DNA of 64,000 bases, from assembly GCF_036321025.1 (NCBI RefSeq), contig NZ_JAZAPB010000002.1, positions 186,001 through 250,000 of the forward strand, in the 5' to 3' direction. Below, in pieces: positions 9,584 through 18,211 of this stretch. The position numbers were made by a program, and so were the translations under genes. How positions within the stretch are numbered: position 1 is the first letter of the stretch; each line of letters begins with the position of its first letter. The DNA comes from Alteraurantiacibacter hainanensis. GTDB taxonomy: Bacteria > Pseudomonadota > Alphaproteobacteria > Sphingomonadales > Sphingomonadaceae. The notes under the pieces are model-generated. The model was given only the letters and a program-made list of their open reading frames with translations, did not search any database and was not told the DNA's origin.

Positions 9584-10557
9584 TGCTGCTGCTCCAGCCA
9601 GATGGCGATTGCCGTCAGCTCTTCGGCGGAAAGCCGGTCGTAGCTGGGCATGCGGTTTCCGGGCTTGATCGACTGGCTGTCGGCAATCCAGCCGATCAGG
9701 GTGCCGCGATGGTTGGGCAGGATGCCCGCTCCCAGCGACAGGCGGGAAGCGAGATGGGTCAGGTCGGGGCCGGTGAGGCCGTTGGCCTCGGTCCCCGCGA
9801 CGGTGTGACAGGCGCCGCAACCGCTATCCATGAACAGCTCGCGGCCATCGAGCGAAGCGGCGATCCCGTCTCCGCCAGGCGGCGCACCGGGTGCCGGCGC
9901 TTCCAGCCGTGTCAGTCGCGCCTCGCGCCAGTCGCGCCATTCCTGCGCATCGTGCGTCACGGTAACGAAGCCCATCAGCGCGTGGGGCCCGCCGCAATAT
10001 TCCGCGCAGACGCCGCCGAACTGTCCTGCCTCGTCGGCCTGGATGCGCAGCAGGTTGGTGCGACCGGGGATCATGTCCATCTTCCCCGACAGGTTCGGCA
10101 CCCAGAAGCTGTGGATCACGTCGGCGCTCTCAAGTTCGAGAACGACGGGTTGCCCGGCGGGAATATGCAATTCGTTGGCGTCCGCCATCACCACGTTGCC
10201 GTCGGCGTCGAGGTATTCGACGCGAAACCACCACATCTCGCCAGTGACGCGCACGCGCATTTCCTCGCCGGTAATGTCCTCGGTAAGCGACGCCGTCAGG
10301 GTCAGGCCCCAGATCAGCAGCCCTGTCAGCACCACGCCGGGGAAGGCCACACCGCCGATCCAGATCGCGCGCTCTCCGCCAAGTCGCTTGCGCCACCTGT
10401 CCGGTCCCTTCGCCGCCACCCACAAGGCGGCGACGATGATCGTGGTGACGACGAGCCCCATGCCGAACAGCGCCCATGCGAGGATCGTGACACTGTGGGC
10501 GTATGGTCCTGCCGGGTCGAGCACCGGCGGAGGCCAACCCCACAGCGGATCAAGCAT
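9580..10557 (-). CDS. coxB: Cytochrome c oxidase subunit II with C-terminal cytochrome c domain
   Basis: A 325-residue subunit II with two N-terminal transmembrane helices (about 22-49 and 65-92). The periplasmic CuA domain has His149 (VIHSFW), Cys184, Cys188, His192 and Met195 in CAEYCGGPHALMG. A class I cytochrome c domain follows, with heme site CGACH at 247-251 and a distal Met in GNRMPSY. The fused heme domain defines a caa3-type oxidase, so electrons can pass from the fused heme to CuA. No cleavable signal is evident. The start overlaps the upstream cytochrome c gene by 8 bases and the stop overlaps coxA by 4. Confidence 0.95.
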   Translation of the reverse strand: MLDPLWGWPPPVLDPAGPYAHSVTILAWALFGMGLVVTTIIVAALWVAAKGPDRWRKRLGGERAIWIGGVAFPGVVLTGLLIWGLTLTASLTEDITGEEMRVRVTGEMWWFRVEYLDADGNVVMADANELHIPAGQPVVLELESADVIHSFWVPNLSGKMDMIPGRTNLLRIQADEAGQFGGVCAEYCGGPHALMGFVTVTHDAQEWRDWREARLTRLEAPAPGAPPGGDGIAASLDGRELFMDSGCGACHTVAGTEANGLTGPDLTHLASRLSLGAGILPNHRGTLIGWIADSQSIKPGNRMPSYDRLSAEELTAIAIWLEQQQ

Positions 10558-10945
10558 CGTTCAGTCTGTAGAGATAGGCCGCAACGTCGCGCGCTTCCTG
10601 TTCGTCGAGCGGCATGGCCGGCATGGCGGAGCCCGGCTTCGCCTCGGGTGCGTTGCGGACGAACCAGGCAAGGTTTTCGGGCGTGTTGGGAAGGTGGCCC
10701 GCGATAAGCCCGATATCGTCGAAACCCACAAGCGAAGGGCCGGTCCGGCCCTTAGGCCAGTCCAGGCCGGGTATTTCGTGGCAGGCACCGCATCCGGTCC
10801 GCTCGATCAGTGCGAGGCCATTCTCGGCATCCGCGCCGCCACGAACGTAGCGCGGTCCCGGAGCGTCCTTGCATGCCGTCAGGCCAAGGCTGCCGCACGC
10901 GGCAAGAGCGAACAACACCTTCGTTCGATGCGCGGCAGGGTTCAT
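10550..10945 (-). CDS. Lipoprotein monoheme cytochrome c
   Basis: A 131-residue class I cytochrome c. The signal peptide ends in a lipobox GLTAC (Cys25), so it is probably anchored to the outer face of the inner membrane. The heme site is CGACH at residues 52-56 and the distal methionine lies in GSAMPAMP near the C-terminus. It is the first gene of the coxB-coxA run and overlaps coxB by 8 bases, which suggests an electron donor to the caa3 oxidase. The open frame extends upstream, but only the ATG giving MNPAAHRTKVLFALAAC yields a proper signal peptide. Confidence 0.88.
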   Translation of the reverse strand: MNPAAHRTKVLFALAACGSLGLTACKDAPGPRYVRGGADAENGLALIERTGCGACHEIPGLDWPKGRTGPSLVGFDDIGLIAGHLPNTPENLAWFVRNAPEAKPGSAMPAMPLDEQEARDVAAYLYRLNDA

Positions 10946-10989
10946 GGACAGCCTTCCCCTCATCCATCGGGAACCTGTCTTTGCCCGGG

Positions 10990-11751
10990 ATGGTTCCCAA
11001 GCCGATGGCCTCCGCCCCCCACAAACCACGCAAATCGCTGCTTCCGGTGGCCGCGGCGCTCGCGCTTGGCGCATGCACTGAGGCCGAGCCGACCGTGGAC
11101 CGGTTCGAGGCGACGGGGGAGCTGATCGCCCTGAGCGGAGGCGATGCGGGCGCGCGCGGAGCGTGCATTACCTGCCACGGGCTCGACGGGGAGGGGGACG
11201 GCAACCTCTCGCCCCGGCTGGCCGGCCTCAACCCCGGATACATCGCGCGCCAGCTGGAGTATTTCTCGGCCGGGCAGCGCCGCCACCCGCAGATGGTGTG
11301 GATCGCCGATCATCTCGACTGGCCATCGCGGCAGAAGGTCGCCGGCCATTACTCCCGGCTCCCAATTCCGCCCGTGACGCGGGACGGCGCGCTGCAGGTG
11401 CCGCCGGGAAGCGATCACGCGGCCTGCCTCTATCACTACGGCGCCCCGGAACGCGGCGTCGAAGCCTGCGCGTCGTGTCATGGCGATAACGGCATGGGCG
11501 TTGGCGAGGGCAATCCGCCAGTGTCAGCGCAGCCCGCGCCCTATCTCGAGGCGCAGTTGCGCCACTGGCGGCAGGGCGAGCGCTATGGCGACCCGGGTGG
11601 CGCGATGCAGCGGATCAGTTCCCTCCTGCGCGAGGAGGAGCTGCTTCCTCTCTCCCGGTATGCTTCGCAGCTGTCGGGTTCCAGTGCGAATCCGGTACGT
11701 CGGGAAGCATGCCTTCAAACACGTCGTCCCGATCCCAGAAGTGGTGCTTGA
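10990..11751 (+). CDS. Diheme cytochrome c (c4-like) lipoprotein
   Basis: A 253-residue protein with two heme sites, CITCH (59-63) and CASCH (160-164), arranged like cytochrome c4. A lipobox ALGAC (Cys29) predicts lipid anchoring. It diverges from the oxidase operon with only 44 bases between the two starts. ATG 11005 (MASAPHKP) is an equally good start. The last about 30 residues after YASQLSG look unlike a cytochrome and lie in the 137-base overlap with the convergent cytochrome b561 gene. Probably a periplasmic electron carrier serving the neighbouring oxidase. Confidence 0.82.
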   Translation: MVPKPMASAPHKPRKSLLPVAAALALGACTEAEPTVDRFEATGELIALSGGDAGARGACITCHGLDGEGDGNLSPRLAGLNPGYIARQLEYFSAGQRRHPQMVWIADHLDWPSRQKVAGHYSRLPIPPVTRDGALQVPPGSDHAACLYHYGAPERGVEACASCHGDNGMGVGEGNPPVSAQPAPYLEAQLRHWRQGERYGDPGGAMQRISSLLREEELLPLSRYASQLSGSSANPVRREACLQTRRPDPRSGA

Positions 11752-12295
11752 TAGCCGCAAGGGCGTGGGCCGGGATCAGGAGCGACAGCACCACGACGCA
11801 CAGGACATGCAAGTCCTGGGCATTTGCCAGCACCCAGAACTGCCATTCGGGCGACAGGTCCTGAAACGGCATGCCCGGCACCCTGACAATGCCGGCCAGC
11901 GACAGTTCGCGGGCAGGCTGTATGGCAGACCACATGATCCAGCCGCTGAGAGGCAGCAGCACGAACAGGGTGTAGAAGGCCGCATGGATCGCGTGCGCGA
12001 CCGTCGAGCGCCAGCCCTGGTTGTCGGCATCGTTGATCGGTCCCGGTACGATCAGTCGCCACAAAAGCCGAAGCGCGCCCAGCAGCAGGAGGCTTAACCC
12101 GATCTCGCTGTGGAGTTCGTAGGCATCGAGCTTGTCTCCGCCCACCAGGTAGCGCTGCATCAGCCAGCCCGACACCAGCTGAAACATGACGAGCCCGGCC
12201 ATGATCCAGTGAAATGCAACGCCGACCGGCGTGTACTTGCCGCGGTCGCGATAGGTGAGCGACCACTCGCGCCATTGCTGGATCCACGGTTTCAT
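11615..12295 (-). CDS. Cytochrome b561 family protein
   Basis: A 226-residue membrane cytochrome with four helices and the histidines expected for two b hemes: FHWIMA, ELHSEIG, AIHAAFYTLF and DLHVLCVV, with HALAAIKHHF following the last helix. The family passes electrons between quinol, cytochromes or superoxide. The start overlaps the upstream ctaG-like gene by 4 bases, so the two are co-transcribed. The 3' end overlaps the diheme cytochrome gene on the other strand by 137 bases; the overlapped part is the charged C-terminal tail, and the helices lie outside it. I start at ATG 12295; the longer frame runs through ctaG. Confidence 0.88.
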   Translation of the reverse strand: MKPWIQQWREWSLTYRDRGKYTPVGVAFHWIMAGLVMFQLVSGWLMQRYLVGGDKLDAYELHSEIGLSLLLLGALRLLWRLIVPGPINDADNQGWRSTVAHAIHAAFYTLFVLLPLSGWIMWSAIQPARELSLAGIVRVPGMPFQDLSPEWQFWVLANAQDLHVLCVVVLSLLIPAHALAAIKHHFWDRDDVFEGMLPDVPDSHWNPTAAKHTGREEAAPPRAGGN

Positions 12296-13026
12296 CGCGC
12301 CGTGGCGGGCTGGAGAGAGCGATAGAGGATCGTCACCGCGGCAAGAAGGTAGATCGCTGATCCCGGTGCCCACATGATCAGGCCGGCGATCTGCTGGTCT
12401 TCCAGCGGGCCGAGGCCCCAGGCGGATGTCGTCAGGGCGTGCGGCGCGTAGAAGGCAGCGCCGCCGAACGTCAGCAGGGCGGCCAGCAGTCCCATCGAGA
12501 CCATCGTTGCCAGCAGGCCCACCACGGCCGTGCCGGCGCGCTGCTGCCGCAGATGCGCGAACCATACCGCGGCACTGCCGAAGATCGTTGCCTGCATGGC
12601 CCAGAACGCCAGATCGCTGGACAAGGCCAGCTCATAGGCGGGCGGCGCGTGCCACAGCCAGAACACCGCTGCCTGCGCCACGGTCCACTGGGCGAAGGTT
12701 CCGGGCAGCTTGTGCCGGTGCAGTTCCAGCGCGGTCGCCGCCATCGGCGCGAGCAGGGCGACGAGGAGGATGTGATGAACGGTCCGCGCCGAAAACAGCG
12801 CCGATCCCAGAACGCAGAACGGACTGACAAAAAGCAGGAAGGTCAGGGCCAGGGTGCCCAGCCGCATCCATTGCACGAGCCTGTCGCTCGAGGGACGCAC
12901 CAGGCAAAAGCCGAGCGCGCTGCCGAGGACGAGAAGCAGGGCCGGATCGAAGTTCCACCGCGCGAGCCACTGCGCGGGCACCGGAGCGGCGCCGCAGTAG
13001 GGTATCCAGATTTCCGGGCCTGTCAT
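12292..13026 (-). CDS. ctaG: Caa3-type oxidase assembly factor, CtaG (Caa3_CtaG) family
   Basis: A 244-residue membrane protein with about six or seven helices, of the Caa3_CtaG family needed for caa3 oxidase formation in Bacillus. It is distinct from Cox11, which is also called CtaG. Family features include VHHILLVALLAPMAA, FWLWHAPPAYELAL and the C-terminal PLEDQQIAGLIMWAPGS block. The start ATG gives MTGPEIWIPYCG; upstream open frame is not family-like. It lies 147 bases from the divergent methyltransferase-esterase gene, so the promoter of the ctaG-b561 pair must be in that gap. Confidence 0.88.
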   Translation of the reverse strand: MTGPEIWIPYCGAAPVPAQWLARWNFDPALLLVLGSALGFCLVRPSSDRLVQWMRLGTLALTFLLFVSPFCVLGSALFSARTVHHILLVALLAPMAATALELHRHKLPGTFAQWTVAQAAVFWLWHAPPAYELALSSDLAFWAMQATIFGSAAVWFAHLRQQRAGTAVVGLLATMVSMGLLAALLTFGGAAFYAPHALTTSAWGLGPLEDQQIAGLIMWAPGSAIYLLAAVTILYRSLQPATAR

Positions 13027-13173
13027 GTCCTGGCAGCTCCCTCCGCAAGACTGCGGTACTCTGGTTGCCAATGCGGCTCGACGGGCAATGTTCCGTTGCG
13101 GATAGCGGCCCGGTTCGGAACGTCGCGCCCTGTTGCTCGCTTTTCCAGTGCAGACCAAAGCGGAGCAGACGCC

Positions 13174-15141
13174 ATGACAAACGACAGCGAAAACCGGCGC
13201 AGGGCGATGGTCGAGCGGCAGCTGGCCGCCCGCGGTATCGACGACGAGGCAATCCTGCATGCGTTTCGGCAAGTGCCGCGCGAGGAATTCGTCACCGAGC
13301 CCATGCGCGAGTTCGCATACGACGATGCGCCTCTGCCCATCGGCGAAGGCCAGACGATCAGCCAGCCCTATATCGTTGCCTGCATGATCGATGCGGCGGA
13401 CCTGGCAGCCGGCCACCGGGTGCTGGAGGTGGGCGCAGGGTCCGGGTATGCCGCCGCTGTCATGTCGCACATCGTTTCCGGTGTCCACGCGATCGAGAGG
13501 CACGAAAAGCTCGCCCGGGAAGCTGCCGAGCGGATCGAGCGGCTGGGCTATGACAATTGCTCGGTCATTACCGGCGACGGTATGAAAGGCCTGCCGCAGG
13601 AAGCGCCTTTCGACGCCATCATCGTGGCGGCCCGCATCGACAAGGTGCCCGAGGCACTAAAGCAGCAGCTCAAGGTCGGCGGCCGGCTGATAATCCCGGT
13701 GGGCGGGGAGAACATGCAGCAACTGCGGTGCGTGGAGCGCACGGGCGAGAACGACTGGCGCAGCCACGATATCACGGCGGTGCGCTTCGTGCCGTTGCTG
13801 GAGGGTGTCGTGCCGCAGGACGGAGCGCGTGCCTCGTCGGACCACCGCCCCGCCCGCGATCTCTCGACGCCCGAATTGATCGCCCGCGCCGCCATTGCGC
13901 TGCCCGATATCGACGATCCGGCCTTCGGCGCGCATTTCGACAGGTTCGCCGACAAGCGGATCGTCATGCTGGGCGAGTGCAGCCACGGCACCCACGAATT
14001 CTACGCCGCGCGCGCGGCGATCACCCGCCACCTGGTGGAGCGGCATGGCTTCTCGATCGTCGCCGTGGAAGGCGATTGGCCGGATGCGGCCGTCTACAAC
14101 CGTTTCATTCGCGGCGAACAGCCGCCCGAAGGTGCGGCCAGGCCCTTCACCCGTTTTCCCACGTGGATGTGGCGCAACACCGTGATGCCGGGCTTCCTGA
14201 ACGATCTGCGGGACATTAACGCCGCCAGGAAGGGCGATGACCAAGTCGGCTTCTACGGTCTCGACATCTACAACATGTCCGCCTCGATCGAAGCCGTGCT
14301 GGCCTATCTCGACGAACACGACCCGGAAGCGGCCGCCGTCGCTCGCGAGCGCTACGGTTGTCTTACGCCGTGGCAGGCGGATCCGGCGACTTACGGTCGG
14401 TCCGCGCTGACCAGGGGCTATGCCGAATGCGAGGAGGCGGTGATCGACCAGTGCCGCGACCTGCTCGACCGCGCTCTGGAGGGCGAGGGATCGTTCTCCG
14501 CGGCCATGAACGCACGGCTCGTGGCTTCCGCCGAGAGATACTACCGCGTCATGTATTACGGAGGCAGCGAAAGCTGGAACCTGCGCGACAGCCACATGGC
14601 CGACACGCTGGAACACCTGCTGGAGAACGGCGGCGAACAGGCGAAGGCCGTGGTCTGGGCGCACAACAGCCACATCGGGGATGCCCGCGCGACCGACATG
14701 GGCGCCGTCAGGGACGAGCACAATATCGGCCAGCTCGCACGCGAACGCTGGGGCGAGGATGTCGCGCTGATCGGCTTCGGAACGCACGGCGGCACGGTGA
14801 CGGCTGCAACCGACTGGGATGGCGAGCGCGAGACGAAGCAGGTCAATCCCTCGCGGCGCGACAGTTACGAGCGGCTGTGCCACGAGAGCGGCGTAGAAAG
14901 CTTCCTGCTCGATCTCTCCCAGCACCCCGACCTTGCCGAACGCCTGAAGGAGCCACGGCTGGAGCGGTTCATCGGCGTCATATACCGGCCCGAAACCGAG
15001 CGATGGAGCCATTACAGCGAAGCAGTGCTGCCGGACCAGTTCGACGCCTATTGCTGGTTCGACGAGACGCGGGCCCTGCAGGCGCTGGAGACCACCCACT
15101 CCGCCAAGGGTGTGCCGGAAACCTTTCCCTTCGGGCTGTAG
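13174..15141 (+). CDS. Protein-L-isoaspartate methyltransferase fused to erythromycin esterase-like domain
   Basis: A 655-residue two-domain protein. Residues 1 to about 215 are a PCMT-type methyltransferase with the AdoMet-binding VLEVGAGSGYAAAV and the GQTISQPYIVA motif, which repairs isoaspartyl residues. Residues about 235-650 are an EreA/EreB-like domain with the family active-site elements LGECSHGTHEFY, VAVEGDWPDA and VVWAHNSHIGDA. EreA/EreB hydrolyse the macrolide lactone, but chromosomal homologues of this type have no proven drug substrate. The start ATG 13174 lies at the beginning of PCMT homology (MTNDSENRRRAMVERQL). It diverges from ctaG and converges on the N-formylglutamate amidohydrolase gene. 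Confidence 0.9.
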   Translation: MTNDSENRRRAMVERQLAARGIDDEAILHAFRQVPREEFVTEPMREFAYDDAPLPIGEGQTISQPYIVACMIDAADLAAGHRVLEVGAGSGYAAAVMSHIVSGVHAIERHEKLAREAAERIERLGYDNCSVITGDGMKGLPQEAPFDAIIVAARIDKVPEALKQQLKVGGRLIIPVGGENMQQLRCVERTGENDWRSHDITAVRFVPLLEGVVPQDGARASSDHRPARDLSTPELIARAAIALPDIDDPAFGAHFDRFADKRIVMLGECSHGTHEFYAARAAITRHLVERHGFSIVAVEGDWPDAAVYNRFIRGEQPPEGAARPFTRFPTWMWRNTVMPGFLNDLRDINAARKGDDQVGFYGLDIYNMSASIEAVLAYLDEHDPEAAAVARERYGCLTPWQADPATYGRSALTRGYAECEEAVIDQCRDLLDRALEGEGSFSAAMNARLVASAERYYRVMYYGGSESWNLRDSHMADTLEHLLENGGEQAKAVVWAHNSHIGDARATDMGAVRDEHNIGQLARERWGEDVALIGFGTHGGTVTAATDWDGERETKQVNPSRRDSYERLCHESGVESFLLDLSQHPDLAERLKEPRLERFIGVIYRPETERWSHYSEAVLPDQFDAYCWFDETRALQALETTHSAKGVPETFPFGL

Positions 15142-15159
15142 ACGGTTTCCGGAGAGCCC

Positions 15160-15930
15160 TTACCGTTTCTCCGCGTCGCGCGCCGCTGCCTCGAACGCGT
15201 CTGCCAGCAGCGCGACGACGGTTTCCGTCTCGTCCAGCACGATGTCCTGGCGGACCTCGATCTCGGCGTAACGCAGGCCGCGGGCGAAGGCGTGACGCGG
15301 TACCGTGTAGTCGGTTTCGTCCATGCGGTAGGGCTCGTTGTCGCCGATAACCCGATCGCCTGTTTGCAGGTGCGCCAGTACGTCCTTGGCGAATGCATAA
15401 CGCGCGCCATCGTGCAGTACGCAGAGCTCCCAGGGCCGCCGCTTTCCCTGCATTTGAGGCGTGAAACTGTGCAGCGAGATCAGGATCGTCTCGATACCCC
15501 GCTTGGTCCGCCGGTCGATCATGTCGGCGATCGCGGCATGGTAGGGCTCGAAGATTTCGTCGTGCCGCGCGGCCAGATCGCCTTCGGAAAGGTCGCAGTT
15601 GCCCGGAATCCGGGTGCCGTCGCTGATCGGCGCAGCCCAGTCCCTTGTCGCGGGCTTGCGATTGCAGTCCACCACCAGGCGCGAATAGGCCTGCCACACG
15701 AACGGGGCCTTCAACCGCTCGGACATCAGCCGGCCCAGGCGTTCCACGCCCAGGTCGACAAAGATGTGGCGGGCGCGATCCTCGGCTGAAAGGCCGAGAT
15801 CGCCAAGCCTTTGCGGAATGGCCGTACCGGCATGGTCGCCCACCAGCAAAAAGGGGCTGGTGTGCGATGGATTACAAATACTTTGGACCGGATCGGGGTC
15901 TGAAGGGTTCAAGAGAGCGATGCCTGACAT
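15160..15930 (-). CDS. N-formylglutamate amidohydrolase family protein
   Basis: A 256-residue protein of the FGase family, which removes formate from N-formylglutamate at the end of one histidine degradation route. Family signatures are VGDHAGTAIP near residue 31, SRLVVDCNR, a metal-binding HDEIFEPYH block and LISLHSFTP. No other hut genes are nearby, so the histidine link is not supported by context; related enzymes of unknown substrate are common. It diverges from the first transglutaminase gene with a 40-base gap. Confidence 0.85.
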   Translation of the reverse strand: MSGIALLNPSDPDPVQSICNPSHTSPFLLVGDHAGTAIPQRLGDLGLSAEDRARHIFVDLGVERLGRLMSERLKAPFVWQAYSRLVVDCNRKPATRDWAAPISDGTRIPGNCDLSEGDLAARHDEIFEPYHAAIADMIDRRTKRGIETILISLHSFTPQMQGKRRPWELCVLHDGARYAFAKDVLAHLQTGDRVIGDNEPYRMDETDYTVPRHAFARGLRYAEIEVRQDIVLDETETVVALLADAFEAAARDAEKR

Positions 15931-15970
15931 TGGGCGTAACCCTTGCAGTTTTCATTCGGTCAGACCAGTC

Positions 15971-16894
15971 ATGCCCACCGTTTCCATCAATCACGTCACC
16001 CGATATCGCTACCGGCGAGACGTCGAATTCGGCGAACACCGTATCCTGGTGCGCCCGCGGGAGAGCTACGACCAGCGCGTACTGTCCGCCTCGCTCGACA
16101 TCGATCCGGAGCCAAGATCGCTTCGCTGGCTGCAGGACGTGTTCGGCAATGCCGTGGCGATCGCCACTTTCGACGAGCGCGCCGATGCGCTGGAGATCAG
16201 CGGCACTGCCGAGGTGGAGCACCTGCCGACCGGCGAGGACGACATCGCGGTGGAGCCCTATGCCAGCACCTATCCCTTCACCTATTCGGCCGAAGACATG
16301 CCGGACCTGCTGCGATCCATCGAACGCGACTATCCGGACACCAGCCGCGAACTGGACAGCTGGGTGCGCGACATGATCGATCCGGGCGGCGACGCCTCCA
16401 CGCTCCATCTCCTCAAGACCATCACCAAGGCCATCAGGAACGACTTCGCCTATCAGCGCCGCGAGACCAAGGGAATCCAGCCGCCGCTCAAGACGCTTGC
16501 GCTGCGGTCGGGTACCTGCCGCGATTTCGCCGTGCTGATGATGGAGGCCGTGCGGGCGCTCGGCTTTGCGGCGCGCTTCGTTTCGGGCTACCTCTACCAC
16601 CCGGGCGACGAGGATGCGCGGGTGGGCGGGCACAGCACCCACGCCTGGGTGCGCATCTTCCTGCCCGGATCCGGGTGGATAGAATTCGATCCCACCAACG
16701 GCATCGTCGGCAACCGGGGACTTATCCGGGTCGCGGTGGCGCGCGATCCCGCGCAGGCCGTGCCCCTGTCGGGCACATGGCTGGGGTTGGAGGGAAGTCA
16801 TATCGACATGGACGTGGACGTGAGAATCAAGCGCGTCGACCTGTCGACCAGCCATGCCGATTTCCCGCAACACAAGGAGGCCAGATCATGCTGA
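15971..16894 (+). CDS. Transglutaminase-like cysteine peptidase family protein
   Basis: A 307-residue cytosolic protein with an N-terminal beta domain (residues 1-80, starting SINHVTRYRYRRDV) and a transglutaminase-like core. The triad is intact: Cys in SGTCRDFAVLM near 180, His in STHAWVRIF near 221 and Asp in IEFDPTNGIVG near 238. The family includes peptidases and amidases acting on small peptides or cell-wall-linked substrates. The longer open frame upstream overlaps the divergent gene, so I begin at the ATG opening the beta domain. The stop overlaps the next transglutaminase gene by 7 bases. Confidence 0.88.
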   Translation: MPTVSINHVTRYRYRRDVEFGEHRILVRPRESYDQRVLSASLDIDPEPRSLRWLQDVFGNAVAIATFDERADALEISGTAEVEHLPTGEDDIAVEPYASTYPFTYSAEDMPDLLRSIERDYPDTSRELDSWVRDMIDPGGDASTLHLLKTITKAIRNDFAYQRRETKGIQPPLKTLALRSGTCRDFAVLMMEAVRALGFAARFVSGYLYHPGDEDARVGGHSTHAWVRIFLPGSGWIEFDPTNGIVGNRGLIRVAVARDPAQAVPLSGTWLGLEGSHIDMDVDVRIKRVDLSTSHADFPQHKEARSC

Positions 16895-17742
16895 TCCGGA
16901 CGGGGTTCAACATCCGCTTTGAAACCGATCGCGACGTTCCGCTCCTGGCGCTTCTGCATGTCCGTCCCGAACGCCAGAAGGATCTTCGCACGCCGGAGGT
17001 CCTGCGCACGGAACCGGAAGTACCGGTCCGCCAGTTCATCGATTTCTATGGAAACGTCTGCTCCAGGCTCATCATTCCTGCCGGCGGCATCACCCTCTCG
17101 AACGATTTCGTGATCGAGGACAGCGGCCAGCCCGACCGCGTCGTGCCCGGTGCCATGCAGGACAGCGTCGAGGACCTGCCTTACGAGACCCTGCATTACC
17201 TGATGAGCTCGCGCTACTGCGAAGTCAGCCAGCTGGGCAACGAAGGCTGGAAGGTGGTGGAAGGGCGCGAGACCGGATGGGAGCGGGTGCAGGCCATCGT
17301 CGATGCCGTCCACGAGCGGATCGAGTTCGACTACATGAAAGCCAGCAGCGAGCGCACCGCGAGAAGCGCCTATGACGAGCGTTTCGGCGTGTGCCGCGAC
17401 TTTGCGCACCTGGCGATCACGCTGTGCCGCGCGGTCAATATCCCGGCCCGCTATTGCACCGGCTATCTGGGCGACATCGGCATCGAGCCGATCGACGCCC
17501 CGATGGATTTTTCCGCCTGGTTCGAAGCCTACATCGGCGGCCAGTGGTATGCCTTCGATGCGCGCCACAACACCCCGCGCATCGCCCGCATCGTCATGGC
17601 CCGGGGCAGGGACGCCACCGATGCCGCCATCACGACCGCCTTCGGCACCGCACTTCTCGCCAATTTCGAGGTCCATACCGACGAAGTGGCCTCGACCGAC
17701 CTCACTTTGCCGCCGCAACAGACGGCGTTGCCGCAGCCCTGA
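16888..17742 (+). CDS. Second transglutaminase-like protein, altered triad
   Basis: A 284-residue paralogue of the gene before it, with AGGAGG a short distance before the ATG at 16888. The Cys is kept in FGVCRDFAHLA near residue 169. The position that should hold the catalytic His reads DFSAWFEAY, with Ser instead of His, followed by WYAFDARHN with the Asp. Either the activity is changed or a nearby His (such as DARHN) substitutes. The tight overlap with its paralogue suggests the two act together, perhaps on the same peptide substrate. It is followed by a small glycine-rich protein. Confidence 0.85.
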   Translation: MLIRTGFNIRFETDRDVPLLALLHVRPERQKDLRTPEVLRTEPEVPVRQFIDFYGNVCSRLIIPAGGITLSNDFVIEDSGQPDRVVPGAMQDSVEDLPYETLHYLMSSRYCEVSQLGNEGWKVVEGRETGWERVQAIVDAVHERIEFDYMKASSERTARSAYDERFGVCRDFAHLAITLCRAVNIPARYCTGYLGDIGIEPIDAPMDFSAWFEAYIGGQWYAFDARHNTPRIARIVMARGRDATDAAITTAFGTALLANFEVHTDEVASTDLTLPPQQTALPQP

Positions 17743-17794
17743 CGGTGGAACCATCGCCGCATCTTGTCCGTTATGCGGGCAAAGGAGATATCAC

Positions 17795-18028
17795 ATGATT
17801 GGCAAGCTAATCGGCGCCGGGATCGGCGCGAAACTGGGCAGCGAAAGTCGCAAGATGGGTGGCACCACGGGTGCCGTTCTCGGCGCGGTTGCCGTTCCGC
17901 TGGTGAGGCGTCTTCGCCTTCCCACCCTGCTGGCCCTGGTTGGCGGAGGTTATCTGGTTAAGCGTCTTGCGGACAAGGCGGAACAGGATCCCACCACGCC
18001 GAAGACGCCCGGCACGCCCAACACCTGA
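17795..18028 (+). CDS. Small glycine-rich membrane-associated protein
   Basis: A 77-residue protein preceded by a good ribosome site (AAAGGAG, 8 bases upstream). The first 50 residues alternate Gly and small hydrophobic residues (MIGKLIGAGIGAKLGS, TTGAVLGAVAVPLV), giving a glycine-zipper-like hairpin, and a second hydrophobic stretch LPTLLALVGGGYLV follows. The C-terminus is polar with PTTPKTPGTP. I do not recognise a named family. It ends the transglutaminase operon and is followed by a clear terminator. Confidence 0.7.
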   Translation: MIGKLIGAGIGAKLGSESRKMGGTTGAVLGAVAVPLVRRLRLPTLLALVGGGYLVKRLADKAEQDPTTPKTPGTPNT

Positions 18029-18052
18029 TCACGCCTTGACGCGCATGAAGGA

Positions 18053-18086
18053 AGGGGAGCAGCCCGCAACGGGCTCGCTCCCCTTT
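18053..18086 (+). terminator. Rho-independent terminator after transglutaminase operon
   Basis: GGGGAGC and GCCCG pair with CGGGC and GCTCCCC around a CAA loop with a small internal bulge, followed by TTTC. It sits 25 bases after the stop of the small glycine-rich gene and ahead of the antiporter gene. Confidence 0.8.
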
Positions 18087-18211
18087 CTGCGTCTGGCAAG
18101 GCCGGAGGACTCCTTTTCCGCCCATAGCCAGAATCGACTTTACGGTTTAAGCATTTCGCATTTCAGGTTGCCCGTCGCGGAACGGGCGCTGCGGCACGGG
18201 CTTTAGTCTGT

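Noticed and set aside
8147..9643. A 498-codon open frame antisense to coxA
   Set aside because: No homology visible, His/Gln/Arg-rich composition; coxA on the minus strand has all family motifs.
15764..15970. Longer N-terminus for the first transglutaminase gene
   Set aside because: The extra residues overlap the divergent amidohydrolase gene and lie before the family's beta domain; ATG 15971 fits homologue length.
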